A stretch of 64,000 nucleotides of DNA from Cellvibrio japonicus Ueda107 (GCF_000019225.1 NC_010995.1:4512574-4576573); one strand, 5' to 3'. Numbered from the stretch's first letter, positions 1 through 9,095 are shown. Made by a program: numbers and translations. Notes: generated from the letters alone by a model not told the origin.

Positions 1-147
1 GGGTACTTCCGGCACCGGGTAGGACCAGGGGCTGATGCCGGTGGACAAGTCCTGCCAGCGCAGGAGCGGCGTGCCAAAGCGCGCCTGGGCGTACCCCAGG
101 TTGCCGCCATGGCGCGGCGCCTGGCAGGCCTGCAAGTCCAGGGTCAT
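1..147 (-). CDS. cobD: Threonine-phosphate decarboxylase, N-terminal part (cut by window edge)
   Basis: Only the first 49 codons are present, starting from an ATG at 147 and running off the left edge. The translated start contains HGGNL followed by DLSTGISP and YPVP, which is how PLP-dependent CobD/CobC L-threonine-O-3-phosphate decarboxylases begin. The enzyme makes the aminopropanol phosphate that CbiB attaches to adenosylcobyric acid. Its ATG overlaps the TGA of cbiB (ATGA), so it is the next gene of the same B12 operon. The catalytic lysine region lies outside the window and cannot be checked. Confidence 0.85.
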   Translation of the reverse strand, partial: MTLDLQACQAPRHGGNLGYAQARFGTPLLRWQDLSTGISPWSYPVPEVP

Positions 148-1103
148 AAGGAAACTCCATTCAACAGGGTATCTGCCAGGGCAAAGATGCCTGAAACAAC
201 AATGAAGGACACCAATAGCAGCAACACCGCGCGCCTGACCAGGGCCAGGGCCCGACCTATATCGGCGCGGGTCGCAGGCCTGCCGCAGGTCGCGGGCTTG
301 GTTTCCCACTGGCCCTGGTAACAGGCCCCACCGCCCAAGCTGATATTGAGTGCACCGCTGCCGGCGCAAATAACCGGCCCGGCATTGGGGCTGGCCCAGT
401 GACGGGCAAAGCGACGCCAACTGCCCAGGGCACTCGCAGTATCACCCACCAAGGCAAAGGCCAGGGCGGTAAGGCGCGCAGGAACCAGGTTGAGCAGGTC
501 ATCCCAGCGGGCGGCAGCGCGGCCAAAATAATTGAAGCGCGCCGAGCGATAGCCCCACATGGCATCCAGGGTATTGCTCAGGCGATACACCAGTGCCCCT
601 GCCGGGCCCAGCAGGGTAAACCAAAAGAGCGGGCCGACAATCGCGTCCGAGGTGTTTTCCAGCAGAGTTTCCAGGCTGGCGCGCACCACCTGGGACTCAT
701 CCATCGCCGCGCAGTCGCGACTGACAATGTGCTGCACCGCAGCGCGCCCGGCGGGCAGGCTTTGGGCCAGGGCGCTGTCCACGTCGCGCACATGCTCCTC
801 CAGGCTGCGCCAACCCAGGCTGGCGTAAAGCACCACCGCGCCAAAGGCCAGGGCAAGCAGCGGCACTTGCGCCACCAGCCACCACCACAGCAGTGCACTG
901 GCAAGCCCCAGGGGCACTACCAGTAACACCAGGGCAACAGCACCTTTTAGCAGGGCCAAGCCTCTCTGGCCCGGGTGAGTATTCAAACGTGCCTCCAGGG
1001 CGGAGGCCAGGTTGCCGAACCCCACCAGGGGATGGAAACGCCTGGGTTCACCCAGGAGGCGATCTGCCAATACGCCTGCCAACAGCGCCGCGGCAATTAA
1101 CAC
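144..1103 (-). CDS. cbiB: Adenosylcobinamide-phosphate synthase CbiB
   Basis: A 319-residue polytopic membrane protein that joins aminopropanol phosphate (or aminopropanol) to adenosylcobyric acid in B12 biosynthesis. It starts with a GTG at 1103. The N-terminus carries the family signature DRLLGEPRRFHPLVGFG, and later NTSDAIVGP and NTLDAMWGY, all typical of CbiB/CobD. Several hydrophobic segments are visible, for example near residues 50-90 and the C-terminus. It lies 6 bp downstream of cobU and overlaps the start of the decarboxylase gene by 4 bp, which fits translational coupling in one operon. Length is normal for the family. Confidence 0.93.
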   Translation of the reverse strand: MLIAAALLAGVLADRLLGEPRRFHPLVGFGNLASALEARLNTHPGQRGLALLKGAVALVLLVVPLGLASALLWWWLVAQVPLLALAFGAVVLYASLGWRSLEEHVRDVDSALAQSLPAGRAAVQHIVSRDCAAMDESQVVRASLETLLENTSDAIVGPLFWFTLLGPAGALVYRLSNTLDAMWGYRSARFNYFGRAAARWDDLLNLVPARLTALAFALVGDTASALGSWRRFARHWASPNAGPVICAGSGALNISLGGGACYQGQWETKPATCGRPATRADIGRALALVRRAVLLLLVSFIVVSGIFALADTLLNGVSL

Positions 1104-1109
1104 GGGTAC

Positions 1110-1643
1110 TTACTCATGGCTGCTTTTCAAACTCAGCGGCAAACCGGCGACCACCAGGCTGACCTGTGCACAGCGCTGGGCCAGGGCCTGGTGCAACCAG
1201 CCGCTGGCATCCACAAATTCCCGACTGAGCCGGCCCAGGGGAATCACCCCTGAACCCACTTCGTTACTGACAAATAACCAGCGCGGCGGGCGCCCGGCGG
1301 CCAACTGGCGATCGATTTGCGCCAGCAGGTGCGCGCGCTCCTGCGGCCAGCAACCGGCGTGCAGGCAATTGCTGATCCACAGGGTCAGGCAATCGACCAG
1401 CACTATGTCGGTGTCCCGGCTACGGGACAGTGCTTCGGCCAGGTACAGGGGCTCTTCCAGGGTGCACCATTGGCCCTGGCGGTCAGCCTGGTGCCGGGCA
1501 ATACGCGCCTGCATTTCGGCATCACCGGCCGTGGCGGTGGCCAGGTACACCAATTGTCCACCCCCCTGCGCTTGCCAGTGTTCGGCGCGCGTTTGCGCCA
1601 GCCGGCTTTTGCCGCTGCGGGCACCGCCCAATATCAATTCCAT
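1110..1643 (-). CDS. cobU: Adenosylcobinamide kinase / guanylyltransferase
   Basis: A 177-residue cytoplasmic bifunctional enzyme of the nucleotide-loop pathway. It phosphorylates adenosylcobinamide and converts the product to AdoCbi-GDP. The N-terminus has the P-loop GGARSGKS at residues 6-13, then DIVLVDCLTLW with the Walker B aspartate in mid-protein, and SNEVGSGVIP near the C-terminus; all are CobU/CobP hallmarks. Start is the ATG at 1643. It sits between the ABC ATPase gene and cbiB in the same direction with short gaps, so it is probably co-transcribed. Confidence 0.94.
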   Translation of the reverse strand: MELILGGARSGKSRLAQTRAEHWQAQGGGQLVYLATATAGDAEMQARIARHQADRQGQWCTLEEPLYLAEALSRSRDTDIVLVDCLTLWISNCLHAGCWPQERAHLLAQIDRQLAAGRPPRWLFVSNEVGSGVIPLGRLSREFVDASGWLHQALAQRCAQVSLVVAGLPLSLKSSHE

Positions 1644-1676
1644 AGCATCGTTTCCGGGCGTTGAATAGGTGAGGGA

Positions 1677-2477
1677 TTATTCATTGATCACCACCGGTTT
1701 GCCCGTTACCGGGTGCGACACCACACAGACGCGGGTGGCGAACAGGGGGTTGATTACCGCGGCGGTGAGCACCTGTTCGGGCGTGCCCTGGGCGCAGCAG
1801 CGGCCGCCGCTCAAGGCGATCAACCGGTCGCTGAAGGCACCCGCCAGGGTCATATCGTGCAAAGTCATCAAGACAGCCACTCCGGTACCGGCCAGGTCGC
1901 GCACCGCCTGCATGCACTGCCACTGGTGGCCTATATCCAGGCTGGTGACCGGCTCATCCAATAACAGCAGGCGCTGGCCGGCGTCTTCGGCGCGCCAGAT
2001 TTGCGCCAGCACCCGCGCCAGGTGGATGCGCTGCTGCTCACCGCCGGATAGCAGGGGGTAGAGCCGCCCGGCCAGGTGGCCCACATCCAGCGCGGCCATG
2101 GCCGCGTGGCAAATCTCCTCATCCAGGTGCGCACCCGTGGCATGGGGGGTGCGGCTCATGGCCACCACCTCCAGGCCGGTAAAGGCAAACTCCAGGTGAT
2201 TGCGCTGGGCCAGTATCGCCATCTGGCGCGCCCGCGCCAGGGGTGCCAGGGCGCCGATTGGCTGGCCGCAGAGCTGTACCTGACCCCGGCTAATGGGCAG
2301 GTCGCCGCCAATCGCGCGCAACAGGCTGGATTTGCCCGCGCCGTTGGGGCCGATAATCGACAGTATCTCGCCAGGCGCGACGCTCAGGCTGAGGTTATCC
2401 AGCAGTAGCAGGCCATCGACCGCCAGGCTGAGCTGGTCGACATGCAGCACGGCAGGGCTGTTCGGAACCGGGCTCAT
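1677..2477 (-). CDS. btuD: ABC transporter ATPase, probable vitamin B12 importer BtuD
   Basis: A 266-residue nucleotide-binding subunit of the FecE/BtuD class that would drive import of cobalamin across the inner membrane with the permease encoded just upstream. Walker A (GPNGAGKS), the signature LSGGEQQR and Walker B (LLLLDEPVTSLD) are all intact. I start at the ATG at 2477, which overlaps the permease TGA as ATGA; the frame is open further upstream but only over the permease gene. B12 as substrate is inferred from the riboswitch-led operon, because the family alone would also allow haem or siderophores. No periplasmic binding protein (btuF) is present in the window. Confidence 0.85.
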   Translation of the reverse strand: MSPVPNSPAVLHVDQLSLAVDGLLLLDNLSLSVAPGEILSIIGPNGAGKSSLLRAIGGDLPISRGQVQLCGQPIGALAPLARARQMAILAQRNHLEFAFTGLEVVAMSRTPHATGAHLDEEICHAAMAALDVGHLAGRLYPLLSGGEQQRIHLARVLAQIWRAEDAGQRLLLLDEPVTSLDIGHQWQCMQAVRDLAGTGVAVLMTLHDMTLAGAFSDRLIALSGGRCCAQGTPEQVLTAAVINPLFATRVCVVSHPVTGKPVVINE

Positions 2478-3502
2478 TGCATCCCCCCGCGCCGCTGGTA
2501 TAGCAAGTAGATAAAGAAAGGTGCACCCACCAGCGCAGTGACCAGGCCCACGGGCAGTTCGGTGGGGGCCACTGCCACCCGCGCCAGGGTATCGGCCAGC
2601 AGCAGCAGGCTGGCGCCGCCCAGGGCACTGAGCGGCAGCAGCAGGCGATGATCCGGCCCCACCCACAGGCGCAGCATATGGGGCACCACCAGGCCGACAA
2701 AGGCGATGGAGCCCGCCAGGGCCACCGACAAGCCCACCCCGGCCGCGACCAGCAGGATCAGGCGGGTTTTCAAGCGCTCCACATCTATACCCAGGTGGCG
2801 CGCCTGGGATTCCCCCAGCAGCAAGGTATTCAGGGCCAGGGCGAAGCGCGGCATAGACACCAGCAACAGCGCCAGTATCACCAGCATAAGGATGGCACGG
2901 GGGTAGTCGGCCGCATCCAGGGCGCCCATGCGCCACAGGCTCATGCGGCGCAGTGCTTCGTTATCGGCAAAAAACTCCATCAGCCCGGTAAAGCTGGCGG
3001 CCAGGGCCGAGGCGGCAATACCCATCAACAGCATGGTCGCCACCGAGGTGCCGGACACCGAGGTCGCCACGCGATATACCAGCCATACCGTGATCAGACC
3101 ACCAGTAAAGGCGCCCAGGGAAACCAGCGACAAACCGGCCAGCATACCGACGCCGGTACTGCCGAGGAAAATAACCAGGCTGGCGCCCACCGAGGCGCCG
3201 GCGGTGACACCGATCAGTGAGGGGTCGGCGAGCGGGTTGCGAAACAGGCCCTGCAACCAGGTACCGCACATGGCCAGCACCGCCCCCACGGCCGCCGCCA
3301 GCAGGGCGCGCGGCAGGCGCAGGGAGAGGATAATTTCCGCCTTGTAACCGGGCAGGGGCTGGCCCATCAGTGCAGCCACCAGCTCCCGTGTACTGATAGC
3401 GCTGGAGCCCAGGGCAACAGCCAGCACAAAGCTCAGCCCCAGTAACAGCGACAGCAGCCACCAGGCCCAGTGCCGCGCGATCCGGCGCGCCAGCGCATTC
3501 AT
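2474..3502 (-). CDS. btuC: ABC transporter permease, probable BtuC
   Basis: A 342-residue FecCD/BtuC-type permease with about ten hydrophobic segments. It forms the membrane channel of a cobalamin importer. Family features include the segment around LRLPRALLAAAVGA, the PLADPSLIGVTAGAS region, and GLVVPHMLRLWVG just before the ATPase-coupling part. The chosen ATG at 3502 overlaps the cobQ stop as ATGA; an earlier in-frame start at 3541 would intrude on cobQ and adds a tail that is not family-like. The substrate assignment comes from operon context. Confidence 0.85.
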   Translation of the reverse strand: MNALARRIARHWAWWLLSLLLGLSFVLAVALGSSAISTRELVAALMGQPLPGYKAEIILSLRLPRALLAAAVGAVLAMCGTWLQGLFRNPLADPSLIGVTAGASVGASLVIFLGSTGVGMLAGLSLVSLGAFTGGLITVWLVYRVATSVSGTSVATMLLMGIAASALAASFTGLMEFFADNEALRRMSLWRMGALDAADYPRAILMLVILALLLVSMPRFALALNTLLLGESQARHLGIDVERLKTRLILLVAAGVGLSVALAGSIAFVGLVVPHMLRLWVGPDHRLLLPLSALGGASLLLLADTLARVAVAPTELPVGLVTALVGAPFFIYLLYQRRGGMQ

Positions 3503-5019
3503 GGTGCGGCTCCCGCACTGGCGTACAGCTGTGCCAGCCAATCCGGTTTCAGGTGGGCCTCCAGGGTATCGGCCAGGCGCTCCAGCTCGCGCTCGCGCCG
3601 GGTCGCCAGGTCGAAGGGTTGGTTATCCTGTACCGCCAGTCCCGCCCACTCCAGCAACAGCTGCAAAGCCTGGGGATGGTCAAAAATACCGTGCATATAA
3701 GTGGCCAGTATCTGCCCGTCGGCACTCACCGCACCTTCCGGATGCCACCCGCATTCCCGCTCAACCCGGAGCAGCGGCTTGTCCAGCGCCGGCCCGGCGG
3801 AGATACCGCAATGGATTTCGTAGCCGTTGAACGCAGCGCTGTGCTCGGCCAGGTGTACCTGGCCCTGCCGGTTGTACAGTTGTTTGTGGGGTTTGAGGTG
3901 GGTGTGCAGTGCCAGGTAACCAAACCCCGTTTCGCTGCCCGGTTCGGCCTCTATGCCCTCGGGGTCTTCCACCCGCTCACCGAGCATTTGCAGACCGCCG
4001 CAGATACCCATGAGTTTGCCGCCATAGCGCAGGTGGCGGTCGAGCATGGTGTGCCAATCGTGCTGTTTTAACAGGGCCAGGTCAGCGCGCACATTTTTAC
4101 TGCCGGGCAGTATCACCAGGTCGCAGGGGGGCAGGGGTTCGCGCACGGAGACAAAGTGCAGGTTAACGGCCGGGTGCAAACGCAGGGCGTCAAAATCGGT
4201 GTGGTTGCTGATGCGCGGCAATACCGGCACCACAATATTCAGCGCGGCCTGTGCCGGCGGTGGTTGCCGGCTGATGGCATCCTCCGCATCCAGGTGGAAA
4301 TCGGGCAGATAGGGCACCACGCCCAGCACCGGTTTGCCGGTGCGTGCCTCCAGCCAGTCCAGGCCCGGCTGCAACAAGGCAATATCGCCGCGAAAGCGGT
4401 TGATCACAAAACCGATAACCCGCGCCTGCTCGCTCTCGCTTAATAAATCCAGGGTGCCGACCAGGTGCGCAAAGACACCGCCGCGATCAATATCGGCAAT
4501 CAATATCACCGGGCAATCGGCAGCTTCGGCAAAGCCCATATTGGCGATGTCGTTGGCGCGCAGGTTAATTTCCGCCGGGCTGCCGGCGCCCTCCACCAGC
4601 ACAAAGCCGTAGTGCGCTTGCAGGCGCGCGAAGGATTCAAATACCGCTTGCCGGGCCGTGTTTTTGTAGTGGTGGTAATCCAGTGCCTGCATAGTGCCGA
4701 TGGCCTTGCCCTGGATAATCACCTGGGCGCCGGTATCAGACGCCGGTTTGAGCAATACCGGGTTCATATCGGTATGGGGTTGCAGGCCGCAGGCCTGGGC
4801 TTGCAATGCCTGGGCGCGGCCAATTTCGCCGCCATCGCAGGTAACAGCGCTGTTGAGCGCCATGTTTTGCGGTTTGAAGGGCGCCAGGCACGCGCCGCGC
4901 CGGTACAGCAGGCGCGCAAGACCGGCCACCAGGGTACTTTTACCGGCATCGGAGGTAGTGCCCTGCACCATCAGGCATCTGGCCTGTGGAATCTGGCGGC
5001 TGGTTGCTGAACCCGCCAT
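3499..5019 (-). CDS. cobQ: Adenosylcobyric acid synthase (cobyric acid synthase)
   Basis: A 506-residue glutamine-dependent amidotransferase that amidates four side chains of adenosylcobyrinic a,c-diamide. The N-terminal dethiobiotin-synthetase-like domain has the P-loop TTSDAGKS near residue 25. The C-terminal class I glutaminase domain shows the nucleophile motif GICGGLQMLG and the catalytic histidine in YMHGIFDH. Start is the ATG at 5019, two bases past the stop of cobO. Length matches CobQ/CbiP. It ends by overlapping the permease gene, so the operon runs cobO-cobQ-btuC-btuD. Confidence 0.95.
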   Translation of the reverse strand: MAGSATSRQIPQARCLMVQGTTSDAGKSTLVAGLARLLYRRGACLAPFKPQNMALNSAVTCDGGEIGRAQALQAQACGLQPHTDMNPVLLKPASDTGAQVIIQGKAIGTMQALDYHHYKNTARQAVFESFARLQAHYGFVLVEGAGSPAEINLRANDIANMGFAEAADCPVILIADIDRGGVFAHLVGTLDLLSESEQARVIGFVINRFRGDIALLQPGLDWLEARTGKPVLGVVPYLPDFHLDAEDAISRQPPPAQAALNIVVPVLPRISNHTDFDALRLHPAVNLHFVSVREPLPPCDLVILPGSKNVRADLALLKQHDWHTMLDRHLRYGGKLMGICGGLQMLGERVEDPEGIEAEPGSETGFGYLALHTHLKPHKQLYNRQGQVHLAEHSAAFNGYEIHCGISAGPALDKPLLRVERECGWHPEGAVSADGQILATYMHGIFDHPQALQLLLEWAGLAVQDNQPFDLATRRERELERLADTLEAHLKPDWLAQLYASAGAAP

Positions 5020-5021
5020 GC

Positions 5022-5669
5022 CTAGTAGTCGACGCCCTGGCGCGCCTTGATGCCCGCCTTAAAGGCGTGCTTGAGGTCTTTGACTTCCGACACGGTATCC
5101 ATCAGCTCCTGCAGTGCAGTGCCGCCACCGCGGCCGGTCACAATCACACTCTGCTCCGATGGTCGCTGGGCGATCGCCTGGAGCACGCGCGCTTCATCGA
5201 GGTACTGGTAGCCGAGCATATAGGTGAGTTCGTCCAGCACCACCAGGTCGTAGCCGGGGTCGGCGAGCATCCTGCTGGCGTGTTGCCAGGTGGCTTCGGC
5301 GGCGGCGATGTCGGCACTGCGATCCTGGGTATTCCAGGTAAAGCCGGTGCCCATCTGGTGCAGTTCAACCTGTGGACACTGGTTTTTCAGGTACAGCTCT
5401 TCACCGGACAGCTGGGCGCCCTTGATAAATTGCACCACGCCTACCTTCTGGCCATAACCCAGGGCGCGCAGCACCATGCCAAAGGCCGAGCTGGATTTGC
5501 CCTTGCCGTTACCGGTCAGCAACACCGCCACACCGCGCTCAGTACTGGCAGCGGCAATGCTGGCATCCACCTTGGCTTTTTGCTTTTGCATGGCTTTCTT
5601 GTGGCGCTCGGCTTTGTGGTCACCCTGTGGATCTGTGCCTTGTTCGCTGTCGTGAAGTTGCTCGCTCAT
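5022..5669 (-). CDS. cobO: Cob(I)yrinic acid a,c-diamide adenosyltransferase
   Basis: A 215-residue CobA/CobO/BtuR-type ATP:corrinoid adenosyltransferase that adds the upper axial adenosyl ligand. The P-loop GNGKGKSSSAFG begins near residue 53, followed by VGVVQFIKGA and the DLVVLDELTYML region typical of the family. The first 45 or so residues are charged (rich in K, E, D and Q), as in other CobO proteins. ATG at 5669. It is the first gene after the btuB terminator, so its transcription depends on read-through from btuB or on a promoter inside the 68-bp gap. Confidence 0.94.
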   Translation of the reverse strand: MSEQLHDSEQGTDPQGDHKAERHKKAMQKQKAKVDASIAAASTERGVAVLLTGNGKGKSSSAFGMVLRALGYGQKVGVVQFIKGAQLSGEELYLKNQCPQVELHQMGTGFTWNTQDRSADIAAAEATWQHASRMLADPGYDLVVLDELTYMLGYQYLDEARVLQAIAQRPSEQSVIVTGRGGGTALQELMDTVSEVKDLKHAFKAGIKARQGVDY

Positions 5670-5679
5670 AAAAACCCTT

Positions 5680-5715
5680 AAAAAAATAAAGCGCGCCCCG
5701 GGTATGGGGCGCGCC
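5680..5715 (-). terminator. Rho-independent terminator after btuB
   Basis: A 9-bp GC-only stem (5691-5699 pairs with 5706-5714, loop of six) is followed on the minus strand by an A/T stretch reading TTTATTTTTT. It lies between the btuB stop and cobO, so it should reduce but perhaps not abolish read-through into the biosynthetic genes. Confidence 0.8.
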
Positions 5716-5737
5716 TGCCGGCAGGTTAACCTGTGCC

Positions 5738-7582
5738 TTAAAAGGTGATTTTCACCCCGGCATAGGCCGCTGCACCAGCAGTGTTGTAGTTGACGATTTC
5801 CACGTAGTCCTTATCGGTGAGGTTTTCACCGCGCAGATAGAACGCCAGCATGGGCGTTACCTGGTAATTAACGCTGGCATCCAGTACCTGGTAATTATCC
5901 AGGTCGGCGCCGGTGGTCTCCTTGGCGTCCGCAGAATGGCGCAGGTTAACCGCCAGTTGCAAGGCATCGCTCGCCGCGTAGGTAAAGCCCAGGTTGGCCA
6001 GTTGCCTGGGCACCCTTGGGCGCGCTGAACCTGTCGCTGTTTTGGTATCTGTGTAGGTGTAATTGAGGTTGATGATCCACTGGTCTGCCAACGGCATATT
6101 GGCGATCAGCTCAATACCCTCCGAACGGTTCTCGCCATCGCCCTGGATATAGCCTGTCCAACCCACCGAATCGTATGCAATTTCGCGCTCAATAGTCTGC
6201 TTGAACAATACGGCCTCCAAATGCAGGCCGTTGCTGCCGAAGTATTCCACCCCCACGTCCACACCTTCACTTTCCTCTGGCGTGAGGGGGGCCAAAACAT
6301 ACCCGTAGGATGCCGTTTGCTGTTGGTTGTAGTCGATCTCAAACAAGCTGGGTGCACGGAAACCGGTACCGTAGGTGGCTTTGAACTTTAGCTCACCGGC
6401 ATCGAGTGCCTGCACATAGGCCGCACTGGTGCGGTAGGTATCGTAGCGCCCAAAGTCATCGTTATCGTCGCTGCGCCCGCCGGCGGTAAAAAATACGCGA
6501 TCGGCATAGCGGCCCTGGTATTCCAGGTACACCGCATCCTGGTCGCGCTCCATCTCGCGCACACTGTCACTGCGCCGCTCAAGGCCATAGGCCAGGGTAT
6601 GGGCTTCACTCAAGTAGGCGCGCCCCAGCCATTCCAGTTTTTCAATGCTGCCCTCGGTATCGTAGTCATTGACACCGGCAGCAAAGCTCTGGCGGCTGAT
6701 GTCGGATTTGGAATAGGCCAGGCTGTTATCCAGGCGACCCAGGCGATGGCTCAGGGACAGGCGACCGGCATCCTGCTCGAAGGTGCTGGTGCAATCGTCT
6801 ATTGCCGGCCAGCCGCAGCGATCATATTGCGCGCTGGCATCGGTATTGCGCGCAACTGCTTCTACGCGCAGGTTTTCGGTCAGGTTGGCCCCCAGGCGCG
6901 CGTGCAGGGTGGTGTTGTCGTAACCGTCATTATCCTTGAGCAGCGTATCTTGCTTGCTGGTGTTAAAGCCTTCGGTTTCGGCACGCGCTACCGAGACAAA
7001 ATAATCCAGCTTATCGCTGGCGCCGCTGGTGTTGAGTGACCCGCGCTGGGAGTTGTAACGCCCGGCCTCGCCGCTGAGGACGGTTTTATTGCCCTGTTCC
7101 GCCTGGCGCGTGCTGATGTTAAGTACACCGCCGGCATCGGCCCCGTACATCAACCCTTGCGGGCCGCGCAGCAATTCCACGCGACCGACATCGCTGCTCA
7201 AAATATGCTGGATTTGCGCCCCCGACTGGGTGCCGGTCGGATCGCTGACATCCACGCCATCAATTTGCACCAGGGTGCGATAACCGGCTTCGCCGCGCAC
7301 GCGCAGGGTGGTGGTTTTCCCCATACCGCCGGAGTTGCTGACAGATACCGAGGGCAGGGTGCGCAGGGCATCAACCAGGGCGGTGTAGCCGAGTTTTTCG
7401 ATTTGGGCTTCTTCCAGCACAGCAACCGAGGTCGCCACTTCACGCAGCGGCGTTTCCTGGCGTGAACTGACCACCACCACGGTTTCCAGGCTGGGGACTA
7501 ATGGATTGGCAGGCTTGTCTTGCGCCGCGACCTGGGCGCAGGCGAGGCTCAGGGCCGTCGCGGTAAAAATGGCATGTTTCAA
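5738..7582 (-). CDS. btuB: TonB-dependent vitamin B12 outer-membrane receptor BtuB
   Basis: A 614-residue TonB-dependent receptor for cobalamin uptake across the outer membrane. It has a signal peptide (about residues 1-20, ending AQVAAQ), a TonB box around LETVVVV, a plug domain with RGPQGLMYGADAGGVLNI, and a beta-barrel ending in an aromatic residue (VKITF). The frame opens with TTG at 7582; no ATG precedes the signal peptide and an AGGGG lies about nine bases upstream, so I take TTG as the true start. The cobalamin riboswitch and terminator directly upstream make B12 the likely ligand and indicate repression when B12 is plentiful. Confidence 0.92.
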   Translation of the reverse strand: MKHAIFTATALSLACAQVAAQDKPANPLVPSLETVVVVSSRQETPLREVATSVAVLEEAQIEKLGYTALVDALRTLPSVSVSNSGGMGKTTTLRVRGEAGYRTLVQIDGVDVSDPTGTQSGAQIQHILSSDVGRVELLRGPQGLMYGADAGGVLNISTRQAEQGNKTVLSGEAGRYNSQRGSLNTSGASDKLDYFVSVARAETEGFNTSKQDTLLKDNDGYDNTTLHARLGANLTENLRVEAVARNTDASAQYDRCGWPAIDDCTSTFEQDAGRLSLSHRLGRLDNSLAYSKSDISRQSFAAGVNDYDTEGSIEKLEWLGRAYLSEAHTLAYGLERRSDSVREMERDQDAVYLEYQGRYADRVFFTAGGRSDDNDDFGRYDTYRTSAAYVQALDAGELKFKATYGTGFRAPSLFEIDYNQQQTASYGYVLAPLTPEESEGVDVGVEYFGSNGLHLEAVLFKQTIEREIAYDSVGWTGYIQGDGENRSEGIELIANMPLADQWIINLNYTYTDTKTATGSARPRVPRQLANLGFTYAASDALQLAVNLRHSADAKETTGADLDNYQVLDASVNYQVTPMLAFYLRGENLTDKDYVEIVNYNTAGAAAYAGVKITF

Positions 7583-7651
7583 GGTTCAACCCCTAAGTGA
7601 ATGTACGCTTGGGATCGAGGGAGGAAATAGCAAGGCGGCGCCCACAGAATG

Positions 7652-7684
7652 CAAAAAAGCAGATCCATGAATGCAGATCTATGC
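7652..7684 (-). terminator. Expression-platform terminator of the B12 riboswitch
   Basis: On the minus strand an AGATC/GATCT stem with a short loop is followed by GCTTTTTTG. It sits between the riboswitch core and the btuB start, where a transcription-terminating expression platform is expected. The stem is short and AT-rich, so its strength is uncertain. Confidence 0.6.
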
Positions 7685-7704
7685 CAGATGGTAGCCCTCC
7701 GCTC

Positions 7705-7850
7705 CATCGCGATGACAGATGCAGGGCCGGTATCGGGCTCACAGACTCAGGGTCTGTTGACCGTTGCGGGGGCAGCGCCAATTAAGGACTTCCCGTTTAA
7801 CCTGCTCAGCACAGACTCGTCATTGCTCTGGCAGCAGGCACCACACATCA
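7705..7850 (-). promoter_or_regulatory. Cobalamin (AdoCbl) riboswitch upstream of btuB
   Basis: Reading the minus strand, the conserved elements appear in order: GGTGCC near the 5' end, a GGGAA segment, the hallmark CGCTGCCCCCGCAAC, and the B12 box region GAGCCCGATACCGGCC. Spacing and order match class I cobalamin riboswitches. The aptamer lies about 130 bp upstream of the btuB start, with a candidate terminator between them. The exact 5' and 3' borders are estimates. Confidence 0.92.
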
Positions 7851-8002
7851 AGCCGCGCAATCTACGTGCGGGGTTGGGCTTTGTCAAATCAGGCGCCGTG
7901 GCGATTACAGGCAATCGGTATCCATCCGGACGCGGTGTTTGGTATGAATTGAAGTAAGCGCTTCAAGTGACCTCAGGGCCAACGACAAGGGCCCGAGACC
8001 GG

Positions 8003-9094
8003 CTATCCCCGTCGCGCCGCCCAGAATGGCGCTTGCGCAAAACGCTCCGGCCCCCGGTATGTCAGGCGCCGTTTGGCCAGGTAGTGGGAGGCCACAGCGA
8101 GGAGTTCTTGCTGGAAGGCCGCCAGGGCATCTGCACGGTACCAGCAACCGGCATGGATGGCCGCCGCCGCGCTTTCAGCCGAGGCCAGGGCGTGGAACAG
8201 GCCTTGGGATGAGATAGGGTCGAAGGTGATGGCTGCATCGCCGATAGCGAGGAAACCCGGGCCGGCAGCATCCAGGTTGGCGAGGTCCAGCACCGCCGTT
8301 CCCGCCGGGCGCACATGCACATCGGCCGCTTTCCGCTGGGTTAATACCTCCGCCAGGAGCGGGTGTCGGCGCGCCCGCGCCAGAAAGGTGTCCGGTTGCT
8401 GCAAGGCCTGCCGCCCGCGGTGTTTGGCATCCAGGTGATAGGCCAGCACGCGGTAGCCATTGGCCAGCCTGACGCAATACCACCAGCCATCCTGGTCGGC
8501 CAGGATACGCATCGTTGTGTCTTCATCCGCTGCGTGCCCCGGCAGGAAACTGTGCAGGCACAACTGTGCATCCTGCTTGCTGTGGGACAACCCCAGGCGG
8601 CGCGCCAGGTATGCCGCGCGGCCACTGGCATCGACAATCACCGGCGCCAGGTGCCGAACCTGGCTGCCTTCCGGCACCAGCGTCCAGTACGCGGATTGCC
8701 GCGCCACCTGGAAATCCGCGCAGCCGTAATCAATGCTGGCGCCGCAGCGACGGGCGGCGTACAGCAGGAGCTGCTCAAATCCGCGCCGGTCAAGCAGCCA
8801 GCCAGGGCCGGCAGGGTCGCGCAGGCTATCGCGCCAGACCGGTTCATCCCGGTCCCAGATGGCGATGGTGGCGCCCCGCTCCAGGTGGTTTCCGGACTGG
8901 AACGCCTCCCATATCCCCAGGCGCTGCAATAGCACCCCGGCCGCACCCGGCAGCGACTCGCCAATGCGCAACCCATCGGCCGCCTGCGCCTGGCGCTCCA
9001 GCAGTAACACCCGCTTTGGCGCCAGGCGGGTAGCCAGGGCCAGCCCCGCCGGGCCGGCGCCCAGGATGATCACATCCCACTCACGCGCTTGCAT
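8003..9094 (-). CDS. LodB-like FAD-dependent oxidoreductase (quinone-cofactor maturation)
   Basis: A 363-residue flavoprotein starting at the ATG at 9094, which gives the N-terminal FAD-binding motif WDVIILGAGPAG. It resembles the tryptophan-halogenase/geranylgeranyl-reductase-like group, with a DASGR motif near residue 150 and GDAAITFDPISSQG near residue 270 as the second FAD contact. In LodAB/GoxAB systems such a flavoprotein is needed to build the cysteine tryptophylquinone of the partner oxidase. The gene follows the LodA-like gene by one base, the standard arrangement, which supports that role. The frame stays open upstream of 9094, but only inside lodA. Confidence 0.85.
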   Translation of the reverse strand: MQAREWDVIILGAGPAGLALATRLAPKRVLLLERQAQAADGLRIGESLPGAAGVLLQRLGIWEAFQSGNHLERGATIAIWDRDEPVWRDSLRDPAGPGWLLDRRGFEQLLLYAARRCGASIDYGCADFQVARQSAYWTLVPEGSQVRHLAPVIVDASGRAAYLARRLGLSHSKQDAQLCLHSFLPGHAADEDTTMRILADQDGWWYCVRLANGYRVLAYHLDAKHRGRQALQQPDTFLARARRHPLLAEVLTQRKAADVHVRPAGTAVLDLANLDAAGPGFLAIGDAAITFDPISSQGLFHALASAESAAAAIHAGCWYRADALAAFQQELLAVASHYLAKRRLTYRGPERFAQAPFWAARRG

Positions 9095-9095
9095 A

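Noticed and set aside
399..926. Long open frames on the plus strand opposite cbiB, and similar ones opposite cobU, cobQ, btuC, mnmE and others
   Set aside because: They lie entirely antisense to well-identified genes in GC-rich DNA, have biased composition (Arg, Ala, Gln, His rich) and no family features.
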